NCBI RefSeq assembly: GCF_026262505.1
Contig: NW_026529273.1
Span: forward strand, 124,001-188,000
Direction: 5' to 3'
Length of the DNA stretch: 64,000 nt
Source: Trichomonas vaginalis G3
Lineage: Eukaryota > Parabasalia > Trichomonadida > Trichomonadidae
Shown here: piece after piece, positions 1 through 9,376 of the stretch
Position numbering within the stretch: position 1 is the stretch's first letter
How the letters are laid out: each line of letters starts with the position of its first letter
The notes under the pieces: model-generated
Databases searched by the model: none
Told to the model about the DNA's origin: nothing
Seen by the model: the letters and a program-made list of their open reading frames with translations, nothing else
Position numbers and translations under genes: made by a program

Positions 1-1256
1 TGCCTGTGTCTATGTCCATGTGACGATGTAAATGTTTTAGGTAGTCCTGGTGCAGGTGCTTCTCTTGGAGGGTTTGGTGGTATATAAGTTCCACCAGCTG
101 GCACATATGTTCCATCTGCAGCATAATGTCCTACCTGACTTTTCGTTTTTAAGAAAGCATTTACTAGGTCTGTTTTGGTCTGTTGTAACTCTTTTTCTTG
201 ACTTTCCACAACAGCTGCTCTAACGGCGTCATAGGCACTTTGAACTGCCTGTCTCGTTGCTGCATCTGTTATTTTCGTCATATTTTGTGCTACTTCTCTT
301 AACTCTTTGTCGAAACCTTCAGACTTCAGTTTCTTTCCAGATGAGAAGTCGTTCACTAGTTTCACCTTACTATGAAGAGCTTCGAAGGCATTCTTAAAGT
401 CAGCATTCATTAAAGCTTCATTTGAACTGTCTTCATCCGCTTGTATTTTTGTCCTTATTGACCCTATAAGTTGGGCTGCTTTAGCGTTGGCTTGGGCATC
501 TAACCAGTCATTATTAGCTTTTATAATATCTGCGCTTTTCATTGCCTTTTGCATGGCTGCGTCGTTATTTTTACTTTCTTGTGCTAAGTTTTCATACTGT
601 ACGGTTTGGTTTTGCAACTGTAAAAGTTTTTCTGCCTTTACATTTGCTTCAACTTCTTTTTTATACTCATCGCTATCCATATATGTCTTCATGGCTTTTT
701 GTTTTATCTCTTCATCTTTCAGTACTTTATATTGAGTAGTATGGTTTTTCAAATTTATAACATCTTGTTCCATTTTTGCTACTTCTGCTGCTTTTTCTGA
801 CACTTTTTTCGCATATTCCTCTGTACTTAGTTCTTTCAGTTGTTCTTCTTTCTTCTTTTTCTCTACGTTTAACTCATTGAGTTTCTTTGTGTGTCTGTCA
901 TATTCTAGTTTCTTTTCGTTTTCACTTATTTGTTTCTGTATGTCTATGTTTGACTTTTTGACATCTGTTATTTGATTTTTGAGTGAACTCAAATTCATTT
1001 GACTTTGAGGGTTATAAGCTGTTCCGTCTGCAGCTCCACCATAGCCTGCCATTTTCGCTAAAAGTGCCGCTCTTAAACCTCCACTCTGTGCACCAATAAC
1101 TCGGTTTAAAAGCATAGGGTTGCTTGACATTTGTTGCAACATAGTGGGGTCATTCATCATTTGTTGTTGCAACTGTTGTTGTGGTGTCAGTTTTACTATT
1201 GGATGTTTCAATGCTCCCTTCCTCTTACGTATATTCTTACGTAGCTTACGTGGCAT
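1..1256 (-). CDS. Long coiled-coil protein, partial, runs off left edge
   Basis: An uninterrupted frame reads leftward from the ATG at 1256 to the window edge, at least 418 codons. The start is supported by TCACTTAAA directly before the ATG, which resembles the trichomonad initiator. The N-terminus is very basic (MPRKLRKNIRKRKG), followed by a Gln-rich stretch with QQQLQQQMM. A long charged segment of Lys/Glu heptads then suggests extended coiled coil, and the last visible part is Pro/Gly-rich and ends in GHRHR. No enzyme motif is visible. It is divergent from the gene at 1691 and shares its promoter region. I do not recognise the family. A basic head with a coiled-coil body could fit a structural or nucleic-acid-binding protein of a mobile element, but that is a guess. 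Confidence 0.8.
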   Translation of the reverse strand, partial: MPRKLRKNIRKRKGALKHPIVKLTPQQQLQQQMMNDPTMLQQMSSNPMLLNRVIGAQSGGLRAALLAKMAGYGGAADGTAYNPQSQMNLSSLKNQITDVKKSNIDIQKQISENEKKLEYDRHTKKLNELNVEKKKKEEQLKELSTEEYAKKVSEKAAEVAKMEQDVINLKNHTTQYKVLKDEEIKQKAMKTYMDSDEYKKEVEANVKAEKLLQLQNQTVQYENLAQESKNNDAAMQKAMKSADIIKANNDWLDAQANAKAAQLIGSIRTKIQADEDSSNEALMNADFKNAFEALHSKVKLVNDFSSGKKLKSEGFDKELREVAQNMTKITDAATRQAVQSAYDAVRAAVVESQEKELQQTKTDLVNAFLKTKSQVGHYAADGTYVPAGGTYIPPNPPREAPAPGLPKTFTSSHGHRHR

Positions 1257-1690
1257 TTTAAGTGAAGTAAAAAACGGTTTTTGACAGATGTTTATATGAC
1301 ACTTTTTGTTCAGCTCAAAAATACTCGGTCAAAGTGTTGTCAGTTTTGTAAAATAACCGTCCTATCTTGTTTTAAAAGGGAGAAAAGGCTTCTCAAAGTA
1401 TACTTCCTTGGAACGCCTGTAACTTTTCCTGTAGCGACGATAGACTCTTACTTGTCCGGACAAAGTTATACTATTTTGAGTGCTCTACAAAAAAGTCAAC
1501 GGCGACGACTCTCAAAAACCGTTGTGTAAAAAGTTTTACCGTTGGACAAAAAAGTATATATAGAAAACAAAAAACGTTTATAGTTCATTCAATATTTGAG
1601 ATAAACCGTTTTTCCAACAGTAACTATTAAATAAAATAAAAAAATAGAGGGGGTCTCCGTTGACGAAAACGGTTTATCTCAAACTTTTCT
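1257..1690. promoter_or_regulatory. Divergent promoter region with ACCGTT/AACGGT cluster and 18-bp inverted repeat
   Basis: This gap lies between two divergent start codons. It holds at least six copies of an AACGG/CCGTT core (near 1271, 1351, 1496, 1513, 1537, 1603, 1655 and 1667), resembling Myb-type sites (YAACKG). An exact 18-bp inverted repeat lies at 1595-1612 (TTTGAGATAAACCGTTTT) and 1666-1683, the second arm ending 7 bp before the ATG at 1691. Myb factors are known transcription regulators in trichomonads; assigning them here is inference. Confidence 0.5.
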
Positions 1691-2629
1691 ATGAGTGGTC
1701 CGAAAAAAACAGTTCATTTTTATCTAATGGAAGCCAACGCTGTTAACCACAATTCAAACATTAACAATTCTCAACCGCTAACCAAAGCCAAAGCCCCACA
1801 ACCTCCAAGAACTGGCACAGCGGTTAGAATAACCACCAAAAAGTCTAACAGCGAATTAAGAGAAATTCTTCAACAAATTTGCTCTAAATATCTCAAAGAC
1901 GCCGAAGAAAACACACAACCAGACGCTACATACAATACTCAGTTCTGTGAAGTTCTGAACAAAGCAATTACTAGTTCATTTGAACTTACTAAGACAATTC
2001 CAAGTCCAATTGAGCTTAGCGATGTCTTAGTTCAGTATTTTCCAACATTTACTAAGCTTATAATGTTGAGAACTTCATAACAAGTTCGTCAAAATCTTCC
2101 TCGTTACATCCAACGGTCATTCGACACGAGAATTGCCGAATTCCAAGTCTTTAGTTACGGATATGACGAAGATGAATACGTTGACGAGTTCGGAGACAAC
2201 TGTACAAAATGGTTTGAATGTTATACGACAACACAATTTGAATTCGACTTTCTCGAATTCAACGCAGCAACCATTCATATCATTGCTCTTTACCTTTCCG
2301 AACAACAACAAGACCTCGCAGATGGAGATGTTGTTACTGTCGTCATGAAAACTCCTGAACAATTCGGAAAAAAGAAGTCTCTAATTGCCAAATTCGTTCC
2401 AGGACATCAGCTTTTCCAACGCACAGAAGTCTTCTGTATTCCTGGAACTAAGTTCTTTGTCAGGAGCGAACTCAAAGAAAGATATAATGTGTCATTCAAT
2501 TACACATTATATAATGTTTTCGACCCAGAAGAAGGCTTTTTCCCAGAAGCAATGGAGGAGGAAGAAGAGGAGGAGGAAATACAAGACTCTATCCAAGAAG
2601 AGTCCTCCGAATTCACACCAGAAGACTAA
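1691..2629 (+). pseudogene. Unknown acidic-tailed protein gene, looks broken about once
   Basis: Coding-like sequence runs from an ATG at 1691 to a stop at 2629. The N-terminal part is Asn/Pro-rich with a basic patch, the middle is an ordinary globular composition, and the end is a strongly acidic tail of consecutive Glu residues. It is read divergently from the left-edge gene. The family is not recognised. Base composition is more GC-balanced than the surrounding AT-rich DNA, as in the left-edge gene, so the pair may be one end of a different large mobile element. I treat it as a possible fossil element gene that is broken in about one place. Confidence 0.5.
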
Positions 2630-2670
2630 CAATTTTCCGAATAAAAACTTCATTTATACTAAACATCTTC

Positions 2671-2703
2671 GGGGCTAGAGGGCGCAACGCGCCTGGAAGC
2701 CCC
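2671..2703. repeat. GC-rich nested hairpin
   Basis: Outer arms GGGGCT (2671-2676) and AGCCCC (2698-2703) enclose GGCGC-AAC-GCGCC (2681-2693), a 5-bp stem with a 3-nt loop. It lies just downstream of the broken gene and stands out in AT-rich DNA. It belongs to the same triloop style as the hairpins farther right. Confidence 0.75.
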
Positions 2704-3349
2704 ACTCACCTGACCTATACCACATTCTACATCAATTGGAATTAAGAATATTCCAAATTAAATAAAAAATATCAATCTTTTCAAAATTTATATATCATTC
2801 ATAGCCTGACTTATCAAAATGAATTTCAATTCATATTGTTCAAATAAAGCATTACTTTGAAAGTTTGAATCATTACTCCGACATATTTTCCTATATAGTA
2901 AAATCACAACCGAGATTGATATATGCATAACATTTCTAGCCATTTGCATGTAGATATGTGAAATTTTAACTCTAATTTTAAAATATTATAATTTTTTTAT
3001 ATATCATGTCATTATGTATAAATCAATTCACCGGATCATATATATTAATATATCTGTAATTGAATAGACTAGGCCAATTACATTAGTTTGATATCTTGAT
3101 AACTTTTTAGATTTAGATTTCAACCTCAGCAATATATACTACTATGTACCAGTAATATAATGTTATAATAATGGGTTTGGATCTTCATGTAGTGTGGTTT
3201 TACAAGCAAAATAAATTTCGTCTAATTGCACTATGAATGTCATTAGTAGACTACTAAAATCATATGGTAGATTCTCTAGTGCCTACATAAGTATATGGTA
3301 TATGTCACAAAGAATGTCTCTAATCAGGGAGCTGTATTAATGAGCTTTT
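2704..3349. other. AT-rich intergenic, nothing recognised
   Basis: I see no coding frame, RNA gene or clear repeat in this AT-rich stretch. Confidence 0.6.
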
Positions 3350-3353
3350 ATAA

Positions 3354-3688
3354 AAATTTACGGGCGTGTCAGATTCCAATAACAAAAACTTTAGGGTATA
3401 TCTTAACAAAAAAGAAGAATGGTGCAAAAAACCTAGGTTTTTCCCACAGTTAGCGGTGTCAAACATTGCAGTTATTTCTGATGGCACTAATTCTGTTGAT
3501 TTTACTAAAACATCTGGCAAAGTCAAACTTGCAGATGGAAGAACCGCTTTTGTTGGTGATGACAATTATTTGCGAATCTTTGGCAGCACTGCTGAATCAG
3601 TAGAAACATTTCAATTAGGTGTAGTCTACCGTCGAGGATAAATTACCCTAAAGTTTTTGTTATTGGAATCTGACACGCCCGTAAATTT
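3354..3688. mobile_element. 335-bp element with 45-bp perfect TIRs and an internal open frame
   Basis: The arms 3354-3398 (AAATTTACGGGCGTGTCAGA...) and 3644-3688 are exact reverse complements over 45 bp. ATAA flanks both sides (3350-3353 and 3689-3692) and may be a 4-bp target duplication. Nearly the whole interior is open on the plus strand (3366-3641, 91 codons, but beginning with GTG inside the left TIR and with no ATG). The peptide contains FRVYLNKKEEW and YLRIFGSTAES and is not recognised. It could be a MITE that captured a gene fragment, or a tiny TIR-bounded gene. The inverted-repeat structure is certain; coding status is not. Confidence 0.75.
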
Positions 3689-3692
3689 ATAA

Positions 3693-4313
3693 ATGGTAGA
3701 TCCATATTATATGGTAGAGTTTTTTTTAAGCCATGTCATAGGGGTGTGAGTGCACCCTTAAGGGTGAAGGTTTGAATATTTTACAATGAACCAAAATCTT
3801 CATAAGTATTGAGTATTGAGACGTTTACATACAGACTACAGTACAGCCTTAATTCTTATGTAACGTGTTTACGTTAAATCATTGTTGGCAATAAAATTTT
3901 CTGCTATTACTGAACATTGGTTCCTAAAAGAATATTATTCCATTTTATGTTAATAATGTAGGTAAAATCACTCGTAACACGAAATTTTGACATTAACACT
4001 CTCAAATTTGAGGAATTTACGTGTTGTAAAGTGTTTACGAATGTAAACAGTTTACAAATGTAAAGTTTATTTATTTTGAAATCGGCACAATTCACAGGCG
4101 CTCCCGCCCGTAACGATACAAAATTGAGAGTGTTACGAACGGTAGTTTTAGCAGCGATTATTTTAACCTACCTTATTCATTTTGTTTGAAGAAAGTTAAT
4201 AAGTGGTAGAATAATTAGCACCTAAGCTATACATAAATTCATTTATGAATACTAATAAATAAAAATTCGAAATTTTATTTTAAAACTATCAATGATTATA
4301 TTACATTTGATTC
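3693..4313. other. Intergenic with GTAAACA-like motifs
   Basis: No gene is seen. Several TGTTTAC/GTAAACA words occur (near 3823, 3868 and 4030-4062). An inverted pair AACACTCTCAAATTT / AAATTGAGAGTGTT lies at about 3994 and 4121, and a short GC hairpin GGCG-CTCC-CGCC near 4098. TAACGATA near 4111 matches the form of a known trichomonad Myb element, but no start codon is placed next to it. Confidence 0.4.
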
Positions 4314-4973
4314 TTAATTTGCATGATTCTTTGCAATATGGCCAATGATGCTCACATCATCTTCTTCATTATCACTAAAGAAATCTTCAAGTGGCATTCC
4401 TTTGTTAGTTGTTCCAATAAGTTCGATCTTATTGATAGCGATACATGGTGGATCTCCAGGGCAGCTTTCATCTTGAATTAAGCGAACGTACCTGGCTTCA
4501 TGAGTTTCGCTAAATTTGTAAGTCTTTTCTTTGCAGTATGCCATGTCATAATCCTTTTCCACTTTATGGACTGTCTTCCATGTTGTATTGTCATTAGAAA
4601 CCTGTAAAGACCAGGAAAAAAGGCAGCAATAGCAGCAATAAGAAGCAGATTCATAACAGCAGCATCCTGCAGAAGATCCACTGCAGCAGCCTGCCTTTAA
4701 GTAATATCCATTTAACTTCATGATCTGGTCCTTAATTTCTAAAATAAGCCATGGGAAATCAGTAGATGAATGGCCACAATTTGAACACCAATCATAATTC
4801 TTATTGATTTGATCAAATGCATACTCTGGTTTAGTTTTTTGTAAGGTTCCATTAATTATTTGAGAAGAAGATCCACTGGCATAATACTTAACTAAGCCAT
4901 GTGGATATCCATTCTTCAGAATGGAATTAGAGTTGGTCAATATTTCTTCGCATATAAGCCAGATAAAACTCAT
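4314..4973 (-). CDS. F5/8 type C (discoidin-like) domain protein
   Basis: 219 codons from the ATG at 4973. The central part matches the discoidin fold pattern: a buried WLILEIKDQ strand, LNGYYLKAG, WSLQVSNDNTTWKTV, then ARYVRLIQDE and a closing strand INKIELIGT. A Cys-rich insertion (SGSSAGCCCYESASYCCYCC) sits between the third and fourth strands and is unusual. The C-terminus is acidic. There is no clear signal peptide or membrane span, so it is probably cytosolic. Discoidin domains bind glycans or lipids, but the ligand here is unknown. Confidence 0.8.
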   Translation of the reverse strand: MSFIWLICEEILTNSNSILKNGYPHGLVKYYASGSSSQIINGTLQKTKPEYAFDQINKNYDWCSNCGHSSTDFPWLILEIKDQIMKLNGYYLKAGCCSGSSAGCCCYESASYCCYCCLFSWSLQVSNDNTTWKTVHKVEKDYDMAYCKEKTYKFSETHEARYVRLIQDESCPGDPPCIAINKIELIGTTNKGMPLEDFFSDNEEDDVSIIGHIAKNHAN

Positions 4974-5124
4974 ATTTTCGAGATTTCAAGAAAAGTGAAA
5001 TGTAAATCTGAAAAAAAATGAAATATTAAATAAATATGTATGTATTATAAATACGAATGATTTTTATTTTTCTCAATATATTTTTGTAAAGCATTGAAAC
5101 AAAATCGTTAAAATTTAGCCAAAA

Positions 5125-5910
5125 ATGTCGTTTCGTGGATATTCAGCGCGTGGCGTGCCAAGAACTCCTCGATCGGCAAGGAAATCCATTGTAACTGTTC
5201 AGGGGAAGAGAGTTCCTAAATTGATTCGTCCAGATACCACACCAACGGCCGAAGAAATCGGAATTCTGAAGAGAGAAAAACACAATTTGATACAGGAGAA
5301 AAGTCTTTTAAAGGCAAAAATCATGCGATTGATTGATATAACTAATCGTCCTGATACTTATACATCAAGATCAAGTGCAGATCAAAATGTACTCGAAAAA
5401 GAGTATCGACAAATTGAACAAATAAGCGCAGCAAAGCGATCTGAAATATCCCAACTAAATGCATCTGATTTAGCAGCAGTTGTTAACGAATTACAAGAAG
5501 AATGCTTGATGTTGCATATGGAATTAATGCGTTTAGTTGTGGAGAAAAAGAGAATTGATACTGAACTAAAAACTGTTAACCGTCAATTACATGATGCTAA
5601 AACTCAATTTCATCCTGATTTAGAAAAGAAACAAAACAGAATTATTAAAGAATTAGAACGTCAAATTACCGATCAAAGACTGCGAAATGCTAAAATCAGA
5701 GCAAAACTAGATGATAAAGAAAATGAAATGACTGAAAATAAGCAAGATGAAGCTGCCCAGGCAATGCAAAAAACTATTGAAGATTTGGAAGCTCAAATTA
5801 AAGCCCAGCAGGCTGAAAGCAATCAAGTCGACGAGGAAATTAGACAGCTAGAAGACGAAAAAAGAAAAGAAATTAATGAACTCAACTACCAACTTGCCAA
5901 ACTACAATAA
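5125..5910 (+). CDS. Coiled-coil protein with basic N-terminus
   Basis: 261 codons. Residues 1-40 are basic and Arg/Pro/Ser-rich (RGVPRTPRSARKS). From about residue 48 to the end the protein is almost entirely heptad-like Glu/Lys/Gln/Leu sequence typical of a long alpha-helical coiled coil. The shape (short basic head, long rod) resembles cytoskeletal or basal-body filament proteins, but no diagnostic domain is visible. It stands alone, with intergenic DNA on both sides. The stop codon is followed by an AT-rich 3' region. Confidence 0.8.
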   Translation: MSFRGYSARGVPRTPRSARKSIVTVQGKRVPKLIRPDTTPTAEEIGILKREKHNLIQEKSLLKAKIMRLIDITNRPDTYTSRSSADQNVLEKEYRQIEQISAAKRSEISQLNASDLAAVVNELQEECLMLHMELMRLVVEKKRIDTELKTVNRQLHDAKTQFHPDLEKKQNRIIKELERQITDQRLRNAKIRAKLDDKENEMTENKQDEAAQAMQKTIEDLEAQIKAQQAESNQVDEEIRQLEDEKRKEINELNYQLAKLQ

Positions 5911-6870
5911 CTTATGTATAAAAATTGTTATTTATCCTATCAAAAATAGATACTTTCTTTTTTTTCCTTTTTATGATTTTAAATTACCAGATAATCATTG
6001 AAATAATTGTGATTAAATATTCAAATCCATAATTTAAAAAAGGAAAAATATATAACAGCTTTTATAGAACAATTTTGTCGATTTATTTTTTGAAATATCA
6101 TTGTTTTTTAGGGTTGTACAAACTGGCACGCCTGCTGGCACACCTTTTTTGGCCAGCTGGCACGATTTTTTTAAAAAACACATTAAAAAAGTCACTTTTT
6201 GCCCCATCTAATGAGATTTTTTTTTACAATTTTTTTCCCCTTATTTTTCAATTTAGATATGATTTTAAGCTCTCCAAATTGAAGTTTACCTGATGTTTCT
6301 TAGTTTTTATGATAATAAAATGTTGCAAAGTTGAGTTTGGATTCAATAAATTTAAGAAAATTTTATTTTACAATGAAATTATAAGAAAGGATGTTTTTAT
6401 CCTATGTCAAAGAGAATACATTTGTAGATCCCGACTTTTGACATGGTTGAAAATTCCAAAAAAAATTCAAAATTTAAAAAATAATATTAAAAAATATAAA
6501 TTTCATGTTAAAAAATGATTTTTGAAATTTTTTTGGAAAAATAGAATGTCATATTTTTATGTTTTATTGCTATTTTTTACGAAATCAATAAAATATTTGT
6601 TAATTTGGCTGAGATTATAAATAAAATCTTTCTAAATCTTACAATTGATTGCTAAAATCTGTTTTATGTATTAATTGGCATTGAGATTCGTTATAAAAGA
6701 ATGCGAATTAATTTGTATGAGTAAACGTATTTTGTAAAATTTCAAATTCTCTTCTCTCATTACTTACCTTAGATCTCTCAGCTTTTAGCTCTCAGATTTC
6801 GCTCATAGAACTCAGGTTTTAGTTATGTACTCATAGATGTATCATTACTGCCCGCAGATCTCTCATTACT

Positions 6871-7163
6871 ACCTTACTAACCAGATCTTAACTCTCCGAC
6901 CTTACTAACCAGATCTTAACTCTCATTACTACCTTACTAACCAGATCTTAACTCTCATTACTACCTTACTCATCAGATCTTAACTCTCATTACTACCTTA
7001 CTAACCAGATCTTAACTCTCCGACCTTACTAACCAGATCTTAACTCTCCGACCTTACTAACCAGATCTTAACTCTCATTACTACCTTACTAACCAGATCT
7101 TAACTCTCATTACTACCTTACTAACCAGATCTTAACTCTCCGACCTTACTCATCAGATATCTA
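6871..7163. repeat. Tandem array of 28/32-bp units inside the hAT-like element
   Basis: Nine complete units and part of a tenth share a 26-bp core (ACCTTACTAACCAGATCTTA...). Each is followed by either CG (28-bp unit) or ATTACT (32-bp unit), in the order 28-32-32-32-28-28-32-32-28. The fourth and the last carry CATC in place of AACC. Degenerate relatives of the unit extend upstream to about 6760. Confidence 0.9.
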
Positions 7164-7743
7164 ATTATTTACATATGATATCTCACATCTCACTCAAGTC
7201 TCATTACTTACCCTATCTTTTTAACCTTTTATGATAATTACTGAAATAACTAAATCCTTTTTTTAGTTTAATTCTGATATTAAATTTTTAAAATCTCTTT
7301 AATTTTTTGAACTACGCATTTAATTTGTAATTGCCGATTTCACAGATTTGAACCATTTAATAAAATAACATTATTCAACTTAATCATATCAAACATGGTA
7401 GTTTGATTTTCAGATCTACATTTTAAAAACCTCTTTATTATCTTGAGTTATACTTTTATTATATAATACCTGAGTTCATAACTGAAAACTCTTAATTAGA
7501 GTACAATATTCAACTTAATCATAACAAGATTTGTTGAATTTCAAATTTGATTTATATCTTCCATCACTTAAAACTCTCACAGCTTACAATATAAGCTAAA
7601 AAGTATATTTTCATAGTAATAAAATTAATTATTAAATTTTTTACTTTTTCCTTTCCAAAACTAGAAAAAAAGGAAGGGAAAAAGAAGAAAAAAAAGAGAA
7701 AAAGAAAAAATAATAATGAGCATATTATATAATTGTGGTCATA

Positions 7744-7859
7744 GGCCTCGTGGCGTGGAAAGGATGTCGCCCTTCGGGCTCCACCCTTTCCACGCCACGA
7801 GGCCCGATTTTTGGCCACTTTTTTGATTTTGGCCGCGTGCCAGGAGCTGGCACGCGGCC
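7744..7859. repeat. Two long GC-rich hairpins at the right end of the hAT-like element
   Basis: A 20-bp arm at 7744-7763 (GGCCTCGTGGCGTGGAAAGG) pairs exactly with 7785-7804 and encloses a small GCCC-TTC-GGGC hairpin. A second hairpin has 12-bp arms at 7831-7842 (GGCCGCGTGCCA) and 7848-7859. Both are far more GC-rich than their surroundings. Confidence 0.9.
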
Positions 7860-7889
7860 CGCAAAATTGTGCCAGTTTGTACAACCCTA

Positions 7890-8191
7890 TTGTTTTTTAT
7901 TCCAAAAAAAATTTAAAAATAAAAAAATCAAGTTAATTTGCTTAAATGTCCCGTTGAATTTTTCGAAAACAATATTATTCTCCTAATTCAATTATGGTTT
8001 ATTCTGTAAGAAAGAGCTAAATATACATATTTTTTACATATGATTTCACAAATATTGAAGTAATTATGCGATTTCTGTGATAAATTTAGGATATTTTATT
8101 GATACTCGATCGAGTAAAATATTTTCAACGTTTTTAATTTGTTTTGAAAATAAAAACTGATTTACTTTTTTTTCCCATAAAAATCAATATT
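7890..8191. other. Intergenic / promoter of the PPP phosphatase
   Basis: AT-rich. TCAATATT immediately precedes the chosen ATG at 8192 and fits the TCA-type initiator. Nothing else is recognised. Confidence 0.5.
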
Positions 8192-9127
8192 ATGAGCACT
8201 GAGAATATAGACAAATACATTGAAGTTTTAAAGCAAGGAAAGCATCTCCAGGAAGCCCAAATTTCAGAAATCTTCAGCAAGTTCATATCTATCTTAGAAA
8301 AAGAGGATAATTTGCTTAGATTAGAAGCTCCTATAAACGTTGTTGGAGATATTCACGGACAACTCTTCGATTTATTAAATATGTTCGATTTAGCAGAAAA
8401 GGAATCATGCGAAAAGAAGAAATTCTTATTCTTGGGTGATTATGTTGATCGTGGACACTTTTCAATTGAAACCATCGCACTTTTAGCTTGCTTAAAGATC
8501 AAATCACCAAACGACATATTTATGCTTCGCGGGAATCACGAATCTCCTTCAATTAATCAAGTTTATGGTTTTTATAATAATTGCTTGGAATTATACGGTT
8601 CTTCAATGATCTGGATTCTCGCTAATAAAACGTTCCAACACATGCCAATGGCAGCTTTAATTAACGAAAAATTCTTCTGCATTCATGGCGGATTAAGCCC
8701 AGAATTAAGGTACGTCGACCAGCTTTACGTTGTTGATAGAGTTTGCGAAATACCAGAAACTGGCATATTGGCAGATCTTACATGGTCCGATCCAGACGAT
8801 TCTATTACAAAATACGGTAAAAGCAAACGTGGATCAGGTCATCAATTTGGAAGACCACAAGTTGAAGAGTTTATTCAAAATAATAATTTACAGCTTATTA
8901 TTCGTTCTCATCAGCTGGCAATGAAAGGATATGAAGAATTCTTCATGAAAGATGATAAACCACAGCTTTTAACTGTTTGGTCTGCACCAAACTATTGCTA
9001 TACTGCTGGAAATAAAGCTACATTTATGGCTGTTGATAAAGATTTGAACTACAGACTTATTGAATTCGAATCCGGACAAGAGCCAGCAGAAGAATTAGAC
9101 CCTACAATATGCCCATATTTTGCATAA
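8192..9127 (+). CDS. PPP-family serine/threonine protein phosphatase, PP2A/PP4/PP6-like
   Basis: 311 codons from ATG 8192 (MSTENIDKYIEV). An in-frame ATG at 8144 is less likely, since it would add 16 hydrophobic/basic residues and the TCAATATT initiator lies between the two. Family metal-binding and catalytic motifs occur in order: GDIHGQ, GDYVDRG, LRGNHES, HGGLSP, and SAPNYCY near the end. VYGFYNNCLELYG and IIRSHQLAMKGYE resemble PP2A-type rather than PP1 enzymes, and the C-terminus PYFA is close to the PP2A-group PYFL/DYFL tail, with Ala as the last residue. It removes phosphate from Ser/Thr residues using two metal ions. Full family length; looks intact. Confidence 0.95.
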   Translation: MSTENIDKYIEVLKQGKHLQEAQISEIFSKFISILEKEDNLLRLEAPINVVGDIHGQLFDLLNMFDLAEKESCEKKKFLFLGDYVDRGHFSIETIALLACLKIKSPNDIFMLRGNHESPSINQVYGFYNNCLELYGSSMIWILANKTFQHMPMAALINEKFFCIHGGLSPELRYVDQLYVVDRVCEIPETGILADLTWSDPDDSITKYGKSKRGSGHQFGRPQVEEFIQNNNLQLIIRSHQLAMKGYEEFFMKDDKPQLLTVWSAPNYCYTAGNKATFMAVDKDLNYRLIEFESGQEPAEELDPTICPYFA

Positions 9128-9376
9128 TTTAATTTCTTGTTTCATGAAGATTTATTATGATCGATATAAAAAAACTTCATTTTAATAACTTATTACCTTC
9201 TATTTTACCAATTTTCTTGAACTCCATTCATCCTATATAACACAAATCATAAAATAATTGATTTTAGTCAAATTTTATTTCAATTTCAATTGAATAATAA
9301 AGTATTTGCAATTTTACATAATGACACGTATAAATAATATTTAATATAATAAAGTAATATGTAATAAAAAAGGAAA

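Larger units (their letters stand above)
6109..7889. mobile_element. hAT-like non-autonomous DNA transposon, 1.78 kb
   Basis: The ends are inverted repeats beginning TAGGGTTGTACAAACTGGCA (6109 onward; reverse complement ends at 7889), 21 bp exact. They are flanked by an 8-bp direct repeat TTGTTTTT (6101-6108 and 7890-7897). CTGGCAC/GTGCCAG words are repeated just inside both ends, as in hAT subterminal repeats. No transposase is present; the interior holds a tandem array, a purine tract and two GC-rich hairpins. Because of T-runs the duplication could also be read as 10 bp (ATTGTTTTTT), which would suit a Mutator-like element. The shared TAGGGTTGT end and clean 8-bp duplication of the element at 16231 favour hAT. 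Confidence 0.8.

Noticed and set aside
1281-1529. 82-residue plus-strand frame in the divergent promoter
   Set aside because: No codon bias, and it overlaps the Myb-like site cluster; more likely chance.
7564-7884. 106-residue minus-strand open frame
   Set aside because: It runs through the two GC hairpins and a purine tract inside the hAT-like element; composition is low-complexity with no domain.
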